Assembly (NCBI GenBank): GCA_961205875.1 | Contig: OY540816.1 | Coordinates: 14,890,701 to 14,954,700, forward strand | DNA length: 64,000 nt | Direction: 5' to 3' | Source of the DNA: Sialis fuliginosa | Lineage: Eukaryota; Arthropoda; Insecta; Megaloptera; Sialidae | Shown here: piece by piece, positions 12,402-24,870 of the stretch | Layout: every line of letters begins with the position of its first letter | Position numbering within the stretch: the stretch's first letter is position 1 | Notes under the pieces: generated by a model | Database searches by the model: none | Told to the model about the DNA's origin: nothing | Seen by the model: the letters and a program-made list of their open reading frames with translations, nothing else | Program-made: the position numbers and the translations under genes

Positions 12402-13516
12402 CAGGGTGATTTATAACTAGTGTAAAAAAAAATAAAAATAGATCGAGAATGTAATTTTAAACAAAAAACCTTATGTGAACCTATGTCCGGAAATTCTTCC
12501 CAAGGGAGCTACAGTCTTTTACCCAAAATTAGTGTTTATTTAATATTTAGAGAACCCATTGTGCTACAGTTATAAAATTTGATACAGGGATTGGTATTAA
12601 TAAATGTATTCGATTTCCAGTATTAAATAATAATAATTTAGACCAGGGGTGTATGACGCCAGTGGAACCGTCGATTTTTATCAAGTATTTTTTTGTTCTT
12701 GAATTTTTTCCTGAGTTGAGTACTTGTAGCAGATTATATGATTCAAAATACACAAAAATATACTTCGTTTATTTGTCATAATATCAACCGTTTTCGAAAA
12801 ATATCGAAAAAATAAAATACTGCAGAATTTTACTTAATACGGACGCTTCAAATTACACAAAATAAGGTGTTCTGTAATTAAAAATAAGATAAAAAGTTAA
12901 TATAAGTATACCTCCTAATACTTATCATAGATTTATAGCCAGTTGCATTACTGTTACACGTATTGTACTAACATGATTAAAAAACGAAACTTGTTAAAAA
13001 TGCAGTTTTAGAGGTATATTTATATTAACTATTCATCTTATTTGTATTTAAAAAACAAGAATATAAACTTATTTTGTGTAATTTAAAGTAAAATTTTTGA
13101 TAAGTAAAAATTTCGATATTTTTCGAAAACGGTTAATCTTGACAAATGAATAAAGTATATTTTTGTATATTTTGTATCATATAATCTTCTACAAGAACCC
13201 AACTCAGGAAAAAATTAAAGAACAAAAAAATACTTGATAAAAATCGGCGGGCCCACTGGCCCTATACACCTCTAGTTTAAATTATTATTATATGATACTG
13301 GAAATCAATAGCATTTATTAATATCAAATCCTGTATCAAATTTCATAACTGTAGCACAATGGGTTCTTTAGATACTAAGTAAACACTAATTTTATGTAAA
13401 AGATTGTAGCTTCCTCAGGAAGAATTTCCGGACATAGGTTCACATAAGGTTTTTTACTTAAAATTACATCCTCGATCTACTGTTAATTTTTTTTACACTA
13501 GTTATAAATCACCCTG
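12402..13516. mobile_element. 1.1-kb fold-back element at a TA target (CAGGGTGATTTATAACTAG ends)
   Basis: The termini are CAGGGTGATTTATAACTAGT and its complement ACTAGTTATAAATCACCCTG. TA lies immediately outside on both sides (12400-12401 and 13517-13518), as for Tc1/mariner-type insertion. The arms stay complementary to near the centre (about 12960). Paired blocks include GAAATTCTTCCCAAGGGAGC with its mirror GAAGAATTTCCGGACATAGG, and the blocks around CGTTTTCGAAAAATATCG. There is no transposase, so it is non-autonomous. Confidence 0.85.
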
Positions 13517-14109
13517 TATGTAAATATAAATATAAAGTAATCCACAAGCACGTGTGCTATTATTTTAAATAGATAGAAATCTTTCCACAATATGAACTCT
13601 TTTATACAATTCTTGGAAACAAAATAATTAACGATACTGTTTTAATTAGCGTTAAATTTTATGTATGTATGTGCGCGCGCGTACAAGTAATATATGGTTT
13701 TCTATAACCCGTTATGTTTCTTTTGGTGGAATTTTAATTTAGCATGTAAGCAATTGTAGGTACAGGTACGTTTTAGCCACTTTTCATTCTCTGGTTTACG
13801 ATTAATTAGTTGGGACATTTTCATTAAAACTTCCTGTCATTTCGTTCATTCATTGTCCTCACTTAAAAGTGCATTTGTTATTATGACTTCATATTATAAT
13901 TAATTGGAATATTTCAATTTTAAAGGTGCCTACTTTTAATTAAAAATAATTTCAAAATGTTACAAATAACGCACCCATTTCGAAAAGTTGAGTTTTCTTT
14001 TGAATCACTTTTGTGAAACTATATATGTATCTCCAACATTAATTATTAAAAAACTGATATCGAATTTTTGTTTGAATTTAAATCAAACGAGTTTTTTATG
14101 CTGATATGT

Positions 14110-14225
14110 TATACTAATTACACGTTTTTACTGATAAATAAAAAAAAGCAAAATATAAATGATAACCCAAATACTAATTACTCGTTTTTACTGACAAATG
14201 AAAAAAATATATAAATGACATCCCA
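14110..14225 (+). repeat. tandem duplication, ~57-60-bp unit
   Basis: The block ATACTAATTACACGTTTTTA plus CTGATAAATAAAAAAAAGC and ATAAATGATAACCC is followed directly by a diverged copy (ATACTAATTACTCGTTTTTA, CTGACAAATG, ATAAATGACATCCC). Confidence 0.6.
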
Positions 14226-14685
14226 TCCTTTTTTTTAAATATAATAGTTATTTTGTATTATATTATATTATACAAACAATTTGGAAAGGATCATAACAAA
14301 GTTTCTTTTCCCTTGAATTGACATTTATAAAATAATAAAAAGGTTTTCAAAATATCTAAACTATTTTCATATAAAATTTTCCCCTTTAAAATGAACATTA
14401 ATTTTTTACAGTACGACTTTAGATGTATGTACTTGTTTGAAGACATGATATTTAAAAAACAGTGCACGGTAGACACAATGGGCTATACTAGTTACTACAC
14501 ATATATGTAACAATATCTTCAAACAAACATAACTCAGTGAAAAAAGTACAGTGAAAAGTAAGTGTTCATTTTAAAGAGGAAAGACAGTTTTATTTGTTAT
14601 CTTTAACGAAAACTTTACAAAAAATTGCATATGTTCATATGGTTAAAATCGTTATTTTTGGATAGAGCAATTTTGGCAACGGAGG

Positions 14686-15146
14686 TATATAAAGACAAGG
14701 TAGTCTCATCAGCTCCTTGACCAATCAGCGTTGGCGCGGGAATTGACGTCTCCACGAAGACATATTCAAATGTTATAAATGTATAATAGAATACCAATTA
14801 CAAAAAATTCCTTTATTTATTATTGTTTTCGTATTTTTTGATATTTTAACAACACATACAATCAAAGAAGTACGAATTCGACATTGCAAAATCATAAAAA
14901 GCTGTCAGAATCACATAACGTATTGCCAACTTAAGAATAATAAAAATGACGGTTCCCGAATAGACCAAATTGTCTTTGACAGCTTTTTTTTGTTTTTACA
15001 ATGTCGAATTTGTACTTGTGTTGTTAAAATATCAAAAATTACGAAAACAAGAACAAATAAAGGATAAGTTCTGTAATTGATATTCTATTATACCTTTATA
15101 GCATTTGAATACGTCTTCGTGGTAACGTCAATTCTTTATATACCTA
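14686..15146. mobile_element. ~460-bp fold-back sequence
   Basis: The left arm runs GGTATATAAAG, AATTGACGTC and GAAGACATATTCAAATG, then ATTTTTTGATATTTTAACA and AATTCGACATTG. The right arm mirrors these blocks in order: CAATGTCGAATT, TGTTAAAATATCAAAAAT, CATTTGAATACGTCTTC, AACGTCAATT and CTTTATATACC. The left arm carries extra sequence absent on the right (about 14697-14738), so one arm has an indel. No coding region. Confidence 0.7.
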
Positions 15147-15271
15147 TTCAAGACAGAGCAAAAGTAACTTTTGGTGCTGTGTAATTATTTAAATATAAAC
15201 TTTTGTAAAAATAATTTTTTTGAAAATGTTATAAATATAACTGATTAGAAGCCATTCATAAAATATTTAAT

Positions 15272-15324
15272 TGCCGTTAAAGCAGGTAAAATATTGGTCG
15301 AATTTCGACCATAGGCGATACTAG
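15272..15324 (+). mobile_element. Helitron-like 3' terminus (hairpin + CTAG|T), family 2
   Basis: CCGTTAAAGCAGGTAAAATA leads into the perfect hairpin GGTCGAATTTCGACC, then ten bases, then CTAG followed by T. A subterminal hairpin about 10 nt before CTRR with a 3' T is the classic Helitron 3' end. The same ~53 bp occurs at 55511-55564. The 5' limit is not visible because similarity stops at CCGTTAA. Confidence 0.5.
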
Positions 15325-15695
15325 TATTTATAAATCTTCGAGTGTTTAATAGACCTAGTCGTTTTAGCTTCTGAACAATTCCGTTATATACGCTACTTAC
15401 TGTTAAGTAAAAACAATTCCATACACCACTGACGACCTGATGAACTTCCTTGCGCGGTTCCTCATTGCCGTTACGTTTTCTGCGGTGTGCGTACGAGTGC
15501 GTGCGATCGGAGATGGTGGGGAGAGGTGGGTGTGTGTCGAAGAAGGCACGCGGTGTGTGTTTGTGGTCCGTGTCGTTAATATTTCACACAGGTGAATATA
15601 ATTTATTGCACCGGAAGTGGACAAAACTAGCGATGTTGTAGTAGTAAACAGGGTCGTCTTAATATGATATAGATTTAAAAATATATTCGTGATGC
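15325..15695. other. G+C-richer unique patch, no supported gene
   Basis: About 15430-15620 contains CpG-rich blocks (TGCGTACGAGTGCGTGCGAT) and GT-rich runs. Overlapping short frames on both strands look non-protein-like. A GT donor-like site (CACACAGGTGAATA) occurs near 15585-15598. It could be a promoter or 5' non-coding exon, but there is no direct support. Confidence 0.3.
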
Positions 15696-15945
15696 TTATG
15701 CTTTCTCGCAATATCCAAGATACGAGAAGCTTTGTGATCGTTTCAGAATGAGATAAAAATATTGTTCTTCGATTTAAAAATTTTAAATTGATATTTCCGT
15801 TTCAGGTCAAGACAAACACCTTTCGTTCCGTGTCTGTCTGTCTGTGTGTTTGTCCTCTGAATCCTTGTCACACGCATAACGCATGAACCACTGAACCGAT
15901 ATTAATGAAACTTGGTGGGATGGTTGAGTCTGGTTTGATGGGTGA
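15696..15945 (-). repeat. dispersed repeat F, inverted long copy
   Basis: CTTTCTCGCAATATCCAAGA and AGAAGCTTTGTGATCGTTTC lead to GGTCAAGACAAACACCTTTC, a TCTGTCTGTCTG run and CACTGAACCGATATTAATGA. This is the reverse complement of the order seen at 60365-60650. The (CAGA)-rich stretch is internal to the repeat. Confidence 0.6.
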
Positions 15946-18756
15946 CATACCAAAATATTAATTTTTTCAAGATATATCTAGAACGACACATGTTACGTGA
16001 AAATTTTACGGAATCTTTTTTGTAGAGCTTTTAATTTCTTATAATATAGATCTACAACGTTTGTTGTAAAATATTCCCTTAGAAAGATTTTTTTTATCTC
16101 AATTTGCTTAATTTTTTTTTTAATTCATATTTACTGTCACATATTAATGTCATTTTGACGTTTGCATTAGATTTAGATTGAAATTGTCAAAAAATTAAAA
16201 ATATACGAAATAATAATATTTATCTGAACATTTTATCGGTTTTTATTTAAATTTTTCAATAATTTAACTAGCACTGTGCATTTACTTGGCAGATATTTTT
16301 TTTTATAAATTACACTAATGTAATTAATATATCTTCAGCAAATGATTACAATTTAATTGTATGTATGTTATTATTTTACTATATAAATCATAAAACATTT
16401 TCCCAATAGCTTCCAATAAGCTCAGCAGCTTAAATGATAAATGCTCTCAGCAGAACATTTATCATTGACGCTGTCTTTACCTGGCACATTGCAGTCTTCC
16501 GGCCCTGTAGTAATAGAACAGTTTGTGTGGGTGGTTTGATCTGACGCACAGTTTCGTGGTCACCCATTTGTCAGCGGTGTTTGTGGATCTAGTACGTGTG
16601 TATAACCAGATGAGGTTTAACTTGTATGCATTTTTAATACGGGATTGTTGGTATTTCTGAATGACCGAGACTGAGATATCTGTTCTATTTGATCTGTGGA
16701 GCTCCCAGTGAGGTCAGTGTGGTTTTTGGTGAAATTTTATTTTAAATATACATATCTGTAGAATACCATTTTTTTCTGTTCTATTACGTTTTATTATTTT
16801 TGTACAATACAGAAAAGAAACGTTTTATGGTATTTTGTACTACAAAAAAATTATAGAAAAATTTCAAAAGAATTCTTACAATTAATACTATTTTCTATAC
16901 AAAGTTTGCAGATATAAATCATAAATTTTAAATTATACTCAATGACAATTTTTACATTTAAAATTATTACGCTTTAAGGAGAGGAATAAGCTAATACTTG
17001 CAATATACATATTTAACATATTTGTTTTTAAAAATATCGGTGAAATTGTAGAACATTCTACTTATTATCCTTTTGTTCTTCCGTTGCGTACAATGTTAAT
17101 GTTTTTTCTTCTTCTAACACTTGTTTCCATGTATACAATTATTAAATTGATTATCAATTTTAAAAACTTTAAATTAGGTGTGTAAAATTTGCACTGTACT
17201 AATATGTACAAGTAACAAAACTTGATTTTGTCTTTAAATACCCTATAGACCAAAGAAAACAAAACAGTAACACGGTGTTTGAAAACACATCGTATTTAAA
17301 AATGCATAGAGTTTATTGCACTTTTGTCAAAAAGACACGATGTTGCTGTTTTGTTTTTTCGCTCTAAACACGGCATAAGACCATCATTCACTCTTGACTT
17401 GTAGCTCATTGTCAGTTTTATCCGTAGCATTTAAAACTGAGACTGTATGGAACGTAACCGAGCAAAAATAAACTAGATTTTGCTCGACTACTCATTTTCA
17501 GTCTTTTTGCTCACTTTTGTCCCATAAACTCTCAATTTCAACCGCACAGTTTAAAACTGTACGGTTAAAATCTACAGTGCCATTTTAATGATACCGTTTG
17601 ACTTGTAAATTAAATATAATATATTTAAATTAGGTATATACAAACAAAATTACTGCAATTAATTTCTGCAAGTAGGCAGGCTTACTTATCATAGCTTATA
17701 ACATTGTCTTATAGCTTCCTCCTTAATTCCATTTAGTAACGTAGTTGTCCACACACGGTAAATTACTTGGAATAAATTTACCTGTTTGCACGCTTAATTG
17801 TCTTCTCTCTAGGTTGGTATAAAATTGGCTTAGGAACATTTATTACTATGCAATTAATAATTACCAAACTCAAAAACGAAATTTTAGTCTGGTTAAATTT
17901 TACAAAAAAATCAATTTACTAGTTTAATGAATAATTAGATTTTACATCGTTTATTTACGAAACCTAATGTCCAATTTGAATCCTAATACTCGTATAACCG
18001 TCTAGATTTGAGTTTTAATCCGAACGTTGATTGTTAGTGAATCCGACTGACGGTGTGGAGACAAACTTGTAACACAGGGGTTACGAGTGTGGGGGGCAAG
18101 GACCTCACGGATCAACCAGAGCGAGACTTGAGAAGATAGCGTCAAGATTTTGTCTCTGAAACGTCAACAGATATCAAATAAACCTTTCAGGTCTTAAGAG
18201 ATTTACCGTTGTGTATGTTTAACCTTATTGTATAAATTAACTTGAAAGAACAGAAAATTGTAAGATTTTGTTATGAACATAAATATATTACTTGTTAATG
18301 TTTATTTTATATTATAACGGTTGTTCAAAATAAAACGTTACGAAGTTTTATTTCAAAAAGTAAGGTGTTTGCAGAAAAACTTTTCAAACAAAAGTTTCTC
18401 AGCTTCGTGGAGGCAACATCATAGTATTTTTTATTTGTAGTTTTAAATTAGTATTTTTTTTTTAACCCTTAATTAGTATCGTGGGGGCCAGTCGGCTTCC
18501 ACAAGTCATGTTTTGAGATTTTTATAAAAATCTAAGCATCGTGCGCACCAGTCATTTTAAATAATCCCAATATACTGAATACAGAATTCTATAATTTACA
18601 GTTTCAGTATTTTATTAATTTAGATCACTATGATCACGTCTCTTTCAAATATTTTGTCGAATAATTAGATGATTTTTGACATAACAATGAAATATTTTGA
18701 TTGAAAATTGAGATAGAAATAAAGATTTCACTTCCATGAAAGGTAAAATATCGAAA
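15946..18756. other. non-coding; small hairpins and a G+C-richer patch at 16470-16720
   Basis: A short hairpin (AAATGATAAATGCTCTCAGC mirrored by GCAGAACATTTATCATT) lies at about 16430-16465. Unique-looking sequence richer in G+C follows to about 16720, and another patch lies at 18040-18165. No reading frame resembles a known protein. Confidence 0.4.
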
Positions 18757-19063
18757 TTGATTATGATTGTTGCTAACCTAATTATTTCTAATTTTTTAAT
18801 TTTCATACAAATTCTAAGACGGGACCTGGTGTTTCCTGGGAGTTTGAAAATTTAATTTTACATGATTTTCTCAGTAACTACTGAACGGATTTTATTCCGC
18901 TTTTCACTAATGAAAGGGTTAGGTTTAGGTATATAATTTGTACATATTTTGTGTAAATTTCACGAAGTCGGGAAAAAAACAATTCGTGGTTTACTGTGGG
19001 CGTGTTGGGTGGGCATGTTGGGTGTGGATATTAACCCGGGTAACACCGGGTTCAATATGCTAG
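18757..19063 (+). mobile_element. Helitron-like non-autonomous element, family 1 (copy 1)
   Basis: Similarity with the copy at 22500-22827 starts at TTATGATTGTTGCTAACCTA and runs through CTGGTGTTTCCTGGGAGTTT, CTCAGTAACTACTGAACGGA and the ACAATTCG region. It ends in the hairpin AACCCGG-GTAACA-CCGGGTT, eight bases and CTAG followed by T (19060-19064). Hairpin plus CTRR and absence of target duplication point to a Helitron 3' end. No Rep/helicase is encoded. Confidence 0.6.
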
Positions 19064-19229
19064 TACATATATAAAAATTCAAAGATCTGACATTCAATTC
19101 ACCTCGAAAAGTAATCAATTCAGTTTTATTTTTCTTCTAAAGTTTAATTATCCGTCTGATTGTTCGAACATTCCTTACATCAATACATACATCATATCAA
19201 CACACACAGCCTCACATAATAAAGATCAG

Positions 19230-19470
19230 TTGTCGGTGTAGTTTTTGCTCCTTACTGTACCGCGGCGACACAAAACTGTTCTCGCAATATCGTCTGCGGA
19301 TTGCGTTAATTATCAGTCACCGGTTGTAGAACTGTCGCTTATTTGTCTACCCCCCTTCCCCCATTTGTCGTTCTCCGCCTGGCCGTCATCACCGCAGCCC
19401 TTGTCAACATCCTTTCTTTCGCCCTTTTGCAGAACTGCCGATGTAGTTCTTTCACAGTCTAAGATTTAAT
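19230..19470 (+). other. G+C-richer patch with a 74-codon ORF, not supported as a gene
   Basis: The ORF at 19245-19469 is rich in Pro, Ser and Leu and has no recognisable domain. The patch stands out in base composition from its AT-rich surroundings. It could be a promoter or untranslated exon. Confidence 0.25.
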
Positions 19471-19874
19471 TGTTTGTATTTTATTATTGATGTACTGGTG
19501 TTAGACTGTGCGAGTGTTTTTGGTTAAAGGTTTTTTGAATTTAGGAAATTCAATTATTGATGTTTAACTGAAATGTTTGTTTTAGAAGTTTCTATAGTTG
19601 TTTTCTGATTTTTTTATTAGAGGAAACTTTTAATTGTTTAACTACAATGTTAATTGTATTTGTGTCAGTGGGATGTATTTCCAAAAGGAAAATAAACGTT
19701 AAATAAATATTTATGTAACGCAAATTAAATATATATTTTTATTATAATTAACATCTATAAATGATTCGAAAAGTATTTCAGTATTATACTCAGAAGACCA
19801 TAACGTTTTTGAACAACTATTCCAGTCAATTTGTATACATACCTATAGGTACGTCTATTTATGCTTTTTAATTT

Positions 19875-20000
19875 ATTCTTATTTTGACGTGAAAAGTTGA
19901 AATTTTCAAACCGCAGGTCTGTATCTCAAACAGTTCTTGAGATATAGCCTCTCAAAGTTTCAGTTTTTCAAAATTTTAAAGAAAAATGGCTCATGAACAC
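19875..20000 (+). repeat. partial arm of the 712-bp palindrome family
   Basis: GACGTGAAAAGTTGAAATTT, CAAACCGCAGGTCTGTATCT and AGATATAGCCTCTCAAAGTT are the same blocks found in the arms of 20082-20793 and 51331-52031. They are followed by AACACCTTAAGTTCAA, which also occurs (inverted) just right of the 52031 end. It is probably a truncated extra arm. Confidence 0.6.
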
Positions 20001-20081
20001 CTTAAGTTCAAACTTTTACTTTTTAAAATAAATTCTTATATATTTATATAGTAATTAAATGATTCTACGTCTTATTCTCTT

Positions 20082-20793
20082 GTATTTTAGTCGATATTTG
20101 TATGACGAGTTGAAGTTCACTGCAAGAAATATCACTAAAAAATTTAGAATTTTTGATTTCGTTAAAAGTATGTTAATTGCATAGAAAATGACGTGAAAAG
20201 TTGAAATTTTCAAACCGCAGGTCAATATCTCAAACCGTTATCGAGATATAGCCTCTCAAAGTTTTAGTTTTTTCAAATTTTTGGAGAAAAAAGGCCATAA
20301 CTTTTGAACGCGTTGTCGGAATTGATTTTAGTTGACGGATTTGGAATCAGCGTGTCAAAATCTATATAATGACATGTACAATAACTTAAAACTCGAGAAA
20401 AAAATTTTCGCGAAAAATCGAAAAAAATTCAAAGGGGTATACCTTAAAAAAATGTCGTTTTTTGACCAAATTTTTTTTGTCGGATTTTAAAATATTATAC
20501 ATGTCATTATATAGATTCTGACACGCTGATTTCAAATCCGTCAACTAAAATCAATTCCGACCACGCGTTCAAAAGTTCTGGCCTTTTTTCTCCAAAAATT
20601 TGAAAAAACTAAAACTTTGAGAGGCTATATCTCGAGAACGGTTTGAGATACAGACCTGCGGTTTGAAACAAACAACTTTTCACGTCATTTTCTATGCAAT
20701 AAACATACTTTTAACGAAATCAAAAATTCGAAATTTTTTAGTGATATTTCCTGCAGTGAACTTCAACTCGTCATACAAATATCGATTAAAATA
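20082..20793. mobile_element. 712-bp near-perfect palindrome, copy 1
   Basis: The ends TATTTTAGTCGATATTTGTA and its mirror TACAAATATCGATTAAAATA bracket arms that are complementary almost base for base. The centre is AAGGGGTATACCTT (20431-20444), exactly midway. Paired blocks include GACGTGAAAAGTTGAAATTT, TTAGTTGACGGATTTGGAAT and ATATAATGACATGTA, each mirrored on the other side. A second copy is at 51331-52031. No protein is encoded. Confidence 0.88.
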
Positions 20794-21439
20794 GGTTTCA
20801 AAACAAACCATATTTGAACTTTCCATTGCACATACGTACATATGTAATAAATACAAACATATATCATTGGTCCGCAGTTATACAAGCAATTATATTTACA
20901 TGATAAATTAATCAGTTACGTTTTCCCGAATAACATTTCGAGCCCAACACTAGCCATTACGAAGTTTAGATCATACGTCCTAATTAATAGACTAGTATAT
21001 ATAGTATATACATATATACATTACGATTGTTATGTATGGTCCACGCTGAATTACACACAGACACACACACATCTACTATAAATTAGTTTCGTGTAACAAT
21101 GAAACGTAACTGCAGACCAGCGGTTTCCAAAATGTGTCCCAAGGGTTGAAACGACCCGATGCAAATGGTTGTAGTACATTGTTCAAAGTCGGTGTAAAAA
21201 TTATGCCTGTGGGTGGGTATATGTGGGTCATGGATTGTGGAGACGCTAAGTTAAATAATGGAGATGAAGAGAAAATTGCAATAAAAAAGTTAAACCGCAA
21301 TTTAAGTTGTCTATACATTTTTAAAGAGCACTGAAGATGTTCGCTGAAGTTTATTATAAATATTGGATAGGAGAAAAAAAAAGATAAAAGAGATGTTGAA
21401 AACAATATACAATTTCAGAGGAAGTAGTACTTTTGTTAT
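20794..21439. other. non-coding unique-looking sequence with a small ACAC run
   Basis: Short overlapping frames exist on both strands but do not resemble proteins. An ACACAC run lies at about 21055-21070. Confidence 0.4.
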
Positions 21440-21765
21440 GATAGGTTTCAAAATTGTAATGATTTTTAAATATTTTGGGAGAATTGAAGTTGGCTTTAGC
21501 ATATTTGAACGTGTTAGTACTTCGACTTATTTTCGAAAATAAATATGACAAATGACATATCGTTGTAAAGTACAATAAAAAATACGTTAAAATATGCTAT
21601 AGTGAATTGGTTTCAAAATTGTAATGATTTTTAAATATTTTGGGAGGATTGAAGTTGGCTATAGCATAATTGAACGTGTTAGTACTTCGACTTATTTTCG
21701 AAAATAAATATGACAAGTGACATATCGTAGAGTAAAAACACGTTCAAATATGCTATAGCTAACTT
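21440..21765 (+). repeat. tandem duplication, ~165-bp unit containing an inverted repeat
   Basis: GGTTTCAAAATTGTAATGAT and TTGGGAGAATTGAAGTTGGC through TTATTTTCGAAAATAAATAT and ATGACATATCGT occur twice in direct order, starting near 21445 and 21609. Each unit contains GCATATTTGAACGTG-type sequence mirrored by CACGTTCAAATATGC at its end, so each unit is itself a hairpin. Confidence 0.8.
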
Positions 21766-22499
21766 ACTGGCCCATAAGAAAAACTAAAGTTAGGGTTTGT
21801 AACTCGGAAACAAAATGTGATATAAAAATTCTAAATACACCTATCAATTCTACACAAAAAGTGCTTTAAAAAACGCAAACAAAACATACCTATCTACTTT
21901 AACAAAAAAGTTATAACCATTTAAAGAATTTTCGAAGTTAGTAATAATATTTTTTGATGCAATAATACTCACCACATTTAACCGAATTTGTATCTTACCG
22001 TTTAGGAAATCCCCATGCATTTCACGCTTATCTTAGACACCTGTATAAAAAAAAATTGAATTACTGAACTGTTAGAAAAGGTGTAATCCAGCCAACAAGA
22101 ATTGTATTTTCATCATCATTAAAATTTTTAAGTTCGTAATTTTCTATCGATACTGCATGTATTTTATTTGAAATCGATAATTTAAATATAATGTGTATGC
22201 TTGTACGAGTAGGTATATCTCTTTGTTTGTTTTAATACTAAATATATAATTTTGTATAATTTCGATACAAGCTCGGTTTCGATTATTTTCATTGTATAAG
22301 GGGACATAATTGTATCAGCCACACGAATCTGCCCGGATTAATAAACATATTGTATTGAAACTAATTAATTTTCGTTTTTGTTTGGAGTTTCTCTACACAG
22401 TTCTTGCTGATGGTCGCTGATGAATTGTTATGCAGAATGTATTTAGATATTTTATTTTCCCTGTGTTACCTTTTTAATTTTTTTTTACATAACTTTTAA

Positions 22500-22827
22500 T
22501 TATGATTGTTGCTAACCTATTTATTTATTATTATTTTTTTATACAAATTCTAAGATGAGATCTGGTATTTCCTGGGAGTTTGAAAATATAATTTTACACG
22601 ATTTTCTCAGTAACTACTGAACGGATTTTATTTCGGTTTTCACTAATGGAGAGTTTAAGTTGAGGTGTATAATTTGTGGATATTTTCTGTTTTCATGAAG
22701 TCGGAAAAAAACAATTCGCGCTGAACCGTGTGTTATGATCATGTTGGGTGAGCATGTTAGTTGGGCATGATTACTTTATATTTAATTAAATTAATATCCC
22801 CGGCTAATACTGGGTTCAACGCGCTAG
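22500..22827 (+). mobile_element. Helitron-like non-autonomous element, family 1 (copy 2)
   Basis: This is colinear with 18757-19063 (TTATGATTGTTGCTAACCT, CAGTAACTACTGAACGGATT, GAAGTCGG then CAATTCG). It has an extra ~30-bp AT-rich insertion near the 3' end. It terminates CCCCGGCTAATACTGGGTTC, then GCG, then CTAG followed by T; the hairpin is weaker than in copy 1. Confidence 0.6.
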
Positions 22828-23326
22828 TATATTATATAATAAACAATTACTAAAATCTATTTCAATAAAAATGAAAGTACCTCTCAGAATTTGATTGACA
22901 TGAATTAAATAATTTCAAATATTCTATTTGGTATTTATAAACATGATAAAATGAACAAAACAAATGTCATTTATTTGAAAACAACACAAAAAGATTATGA
23001 TTTTAATCTATTTGCAAGTTCAATATTTAATTACTTAATGGTTTTCCAAAACACAAATATAATATTAAATTCCAATTTGAGTGCTTTTGTTTTAATTTTC
23101 GTTTGAAAAATCGGGTTTAAATTATTCGTATTGGCAAAAATCACGGGGTTTTTCCATAATTGATTTTACAAATTCAATTAAGCTTTTTTATTGAAATATT
23201 AATATCTTTTACCGGTTGTTGCGAATAAAAATACGATATTCATTTTGCATTTATGCTGGTTAATTAATTCTTAAATTTAATAAAAACAACGGAAACCGTC
23301 TTGAATATCTTTATATATATTATATA

Positions 23327-23893
23327 AGTAAGCTCTCTTTTTACGCGGATTTGAAGTTACGCGGTGCGATTGTCATGCAAATTAAGGGATTCCCAGTTTC
23401 TGTGATGAAAACTGACAATTTAAGGAATTTAAATATGTAAACGTTTTGTTATCAAATACAAATCCCCTAACCATAAAAATTGTAAGAGTTTAGACTTACA
23501 CGTGTTTCAATAGCAATGCTATCATCATCAGAGTCCTAAAGACACTGTCTTATTATTATTGTTTTTTTTAAATTTTTATAATAAATATCCGCCTTATCCA
23601 GTTCACTGGCAATATGCTAGGGAACTGAGCGACTTTTAGGCTCGCGCAAAAGTATCCGTTCATTGATGGCAAGGGCGGCTACCACCCACGCTACCGTAAG
23701 ATTTTTTTGCCCCCTTGCAGTGCGTACGTCACCCCTATTATGTCAGTCAAGAGGTGACGTGCGTGTAACCCGTTTTTAAAAAATTATGGTACGTATCACT
23801 AATTTTACAATGTAAGCAATGTCTTTTTTCAAACCTTTTTTTTACGCGATTTGCTGTGGAACGTATCTACCGCGTAAAAAAGACCCTACTGTA
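23327..23893. mobile_element. TIR element of pogo/Tigger-like appearance (TACAGTAGGGTC end)
   Basis: The right end reads CCGCGTAAAAAAGACCCTAC then TGTA. The left end carries the mirrored AGCTCTCTTTTTACGCGG, with an inner TTACGCGG repeat. CAGTAGGGTCTNTTTTACGCGG-like termini at TA sites are typical of pogo/Tigger-type elements. The interior (567 bp overall) has no transposase. A related single end lies at about 35355-35410 (CTCTTTTTACACGGTAGATA). Confidence 0.6.
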
Positions 23894-24219
23894 TAAAATG
23901 AAAAGTTTGGAGTGAGTGACTCAGCAACGCCCAGCCCAAACCCCTGGACCTAGAAACGTTAAAATTGGAGGGTGTATTTATTTTATTACTTGCACCCAGT
24001 AACAATCGATTTTCCGAAAATCAACCACCAAGGGTGGGCAAAAAGAGTATTCAATTTTTTTTATTTGGATTTTCAGGAAAAATAGATACTTTTCTTTAAA
24101 TTAACATAAACATTTTCGCGATTTTCCTTTATAGCGGTAAAAAATTGTCCCAGACTAACTACTACTATTTGTTTTTATAAATAAAAATCAAATAAGACGC
24201 GGAGAAAGCCGGGTTTTAT

Positions 24220-24320
24220 TGGTAACTTGAGTTCATGATAATTACAAAAAAGAAACCCGTCAATCACAAAAACAGTAAACCTTGCTCTTATAGCAGCCAT
24301 AACTGATACCAGTACCTTAT
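24220..24320 (-). mobile_element. solo end of the TAAGGTACTGGCACCAG MITE
   Basis: GTAACTTGAGTTCATGATAA, GAAACCCGTCAATCAC and CTCTTATAGCAGCCATAACT lead to ATACCAGTACCTTA. This is only the last ~100 bp of the family. Confidence 0.75.
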
Positions 24321-24870
24321 ATTTAATGTTAAATTTCTATAAGAATGTTTAAATTCTTGAAATGTACTTATAGCCCAGATTTAATAAAAGCACTTATTCC
24401 ATTATTTTTAATTTTTTCTTTATTTAAAAATATCTTTGTGACATCTGTTTTATTTTTCTTCCATTTTAATAAAATGTTATGTTTAAGAATTCGTATTTTG
24501 TCATCATTTAATGAAATGTTTTGTTGAAATAATGACGTTTTTATTAAAGTTCATCGTGGATATAATTTTTAACAAAATTGTGTCTCTGTAAAACGAAACA
24601 AACGTAGTAGTTATGTTAGGTATATATAGATATATGAATTCTCGTCTAGCGTCTTTTTAAATAGATGTTGATTTCTTTTTGTTATTTTATATCATCTTGT
24701 TCTTTATGTTCTTCTTGGACTTTTTATATACTCTACTTGAAAAAGAGATGTTAGATGAGATGTTACAATATAAATTCTTTCTTTTCATTGTAATTTTTTT
24801 TTTTTTTGATGTAGTAGAAGATAACCGCAATGCACTCTATGACTTTGACTAACTTTTATATATGTATATA

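Noticed and set aside
15403..15711. Overlapping ORFs of 102 aa (-) and 63 aa (+)
   Set aside because: Open frames on both strands of a GT-rich, G+C-richer patch, with Thr/His runs produced by simple sequence; no domain or splice context.
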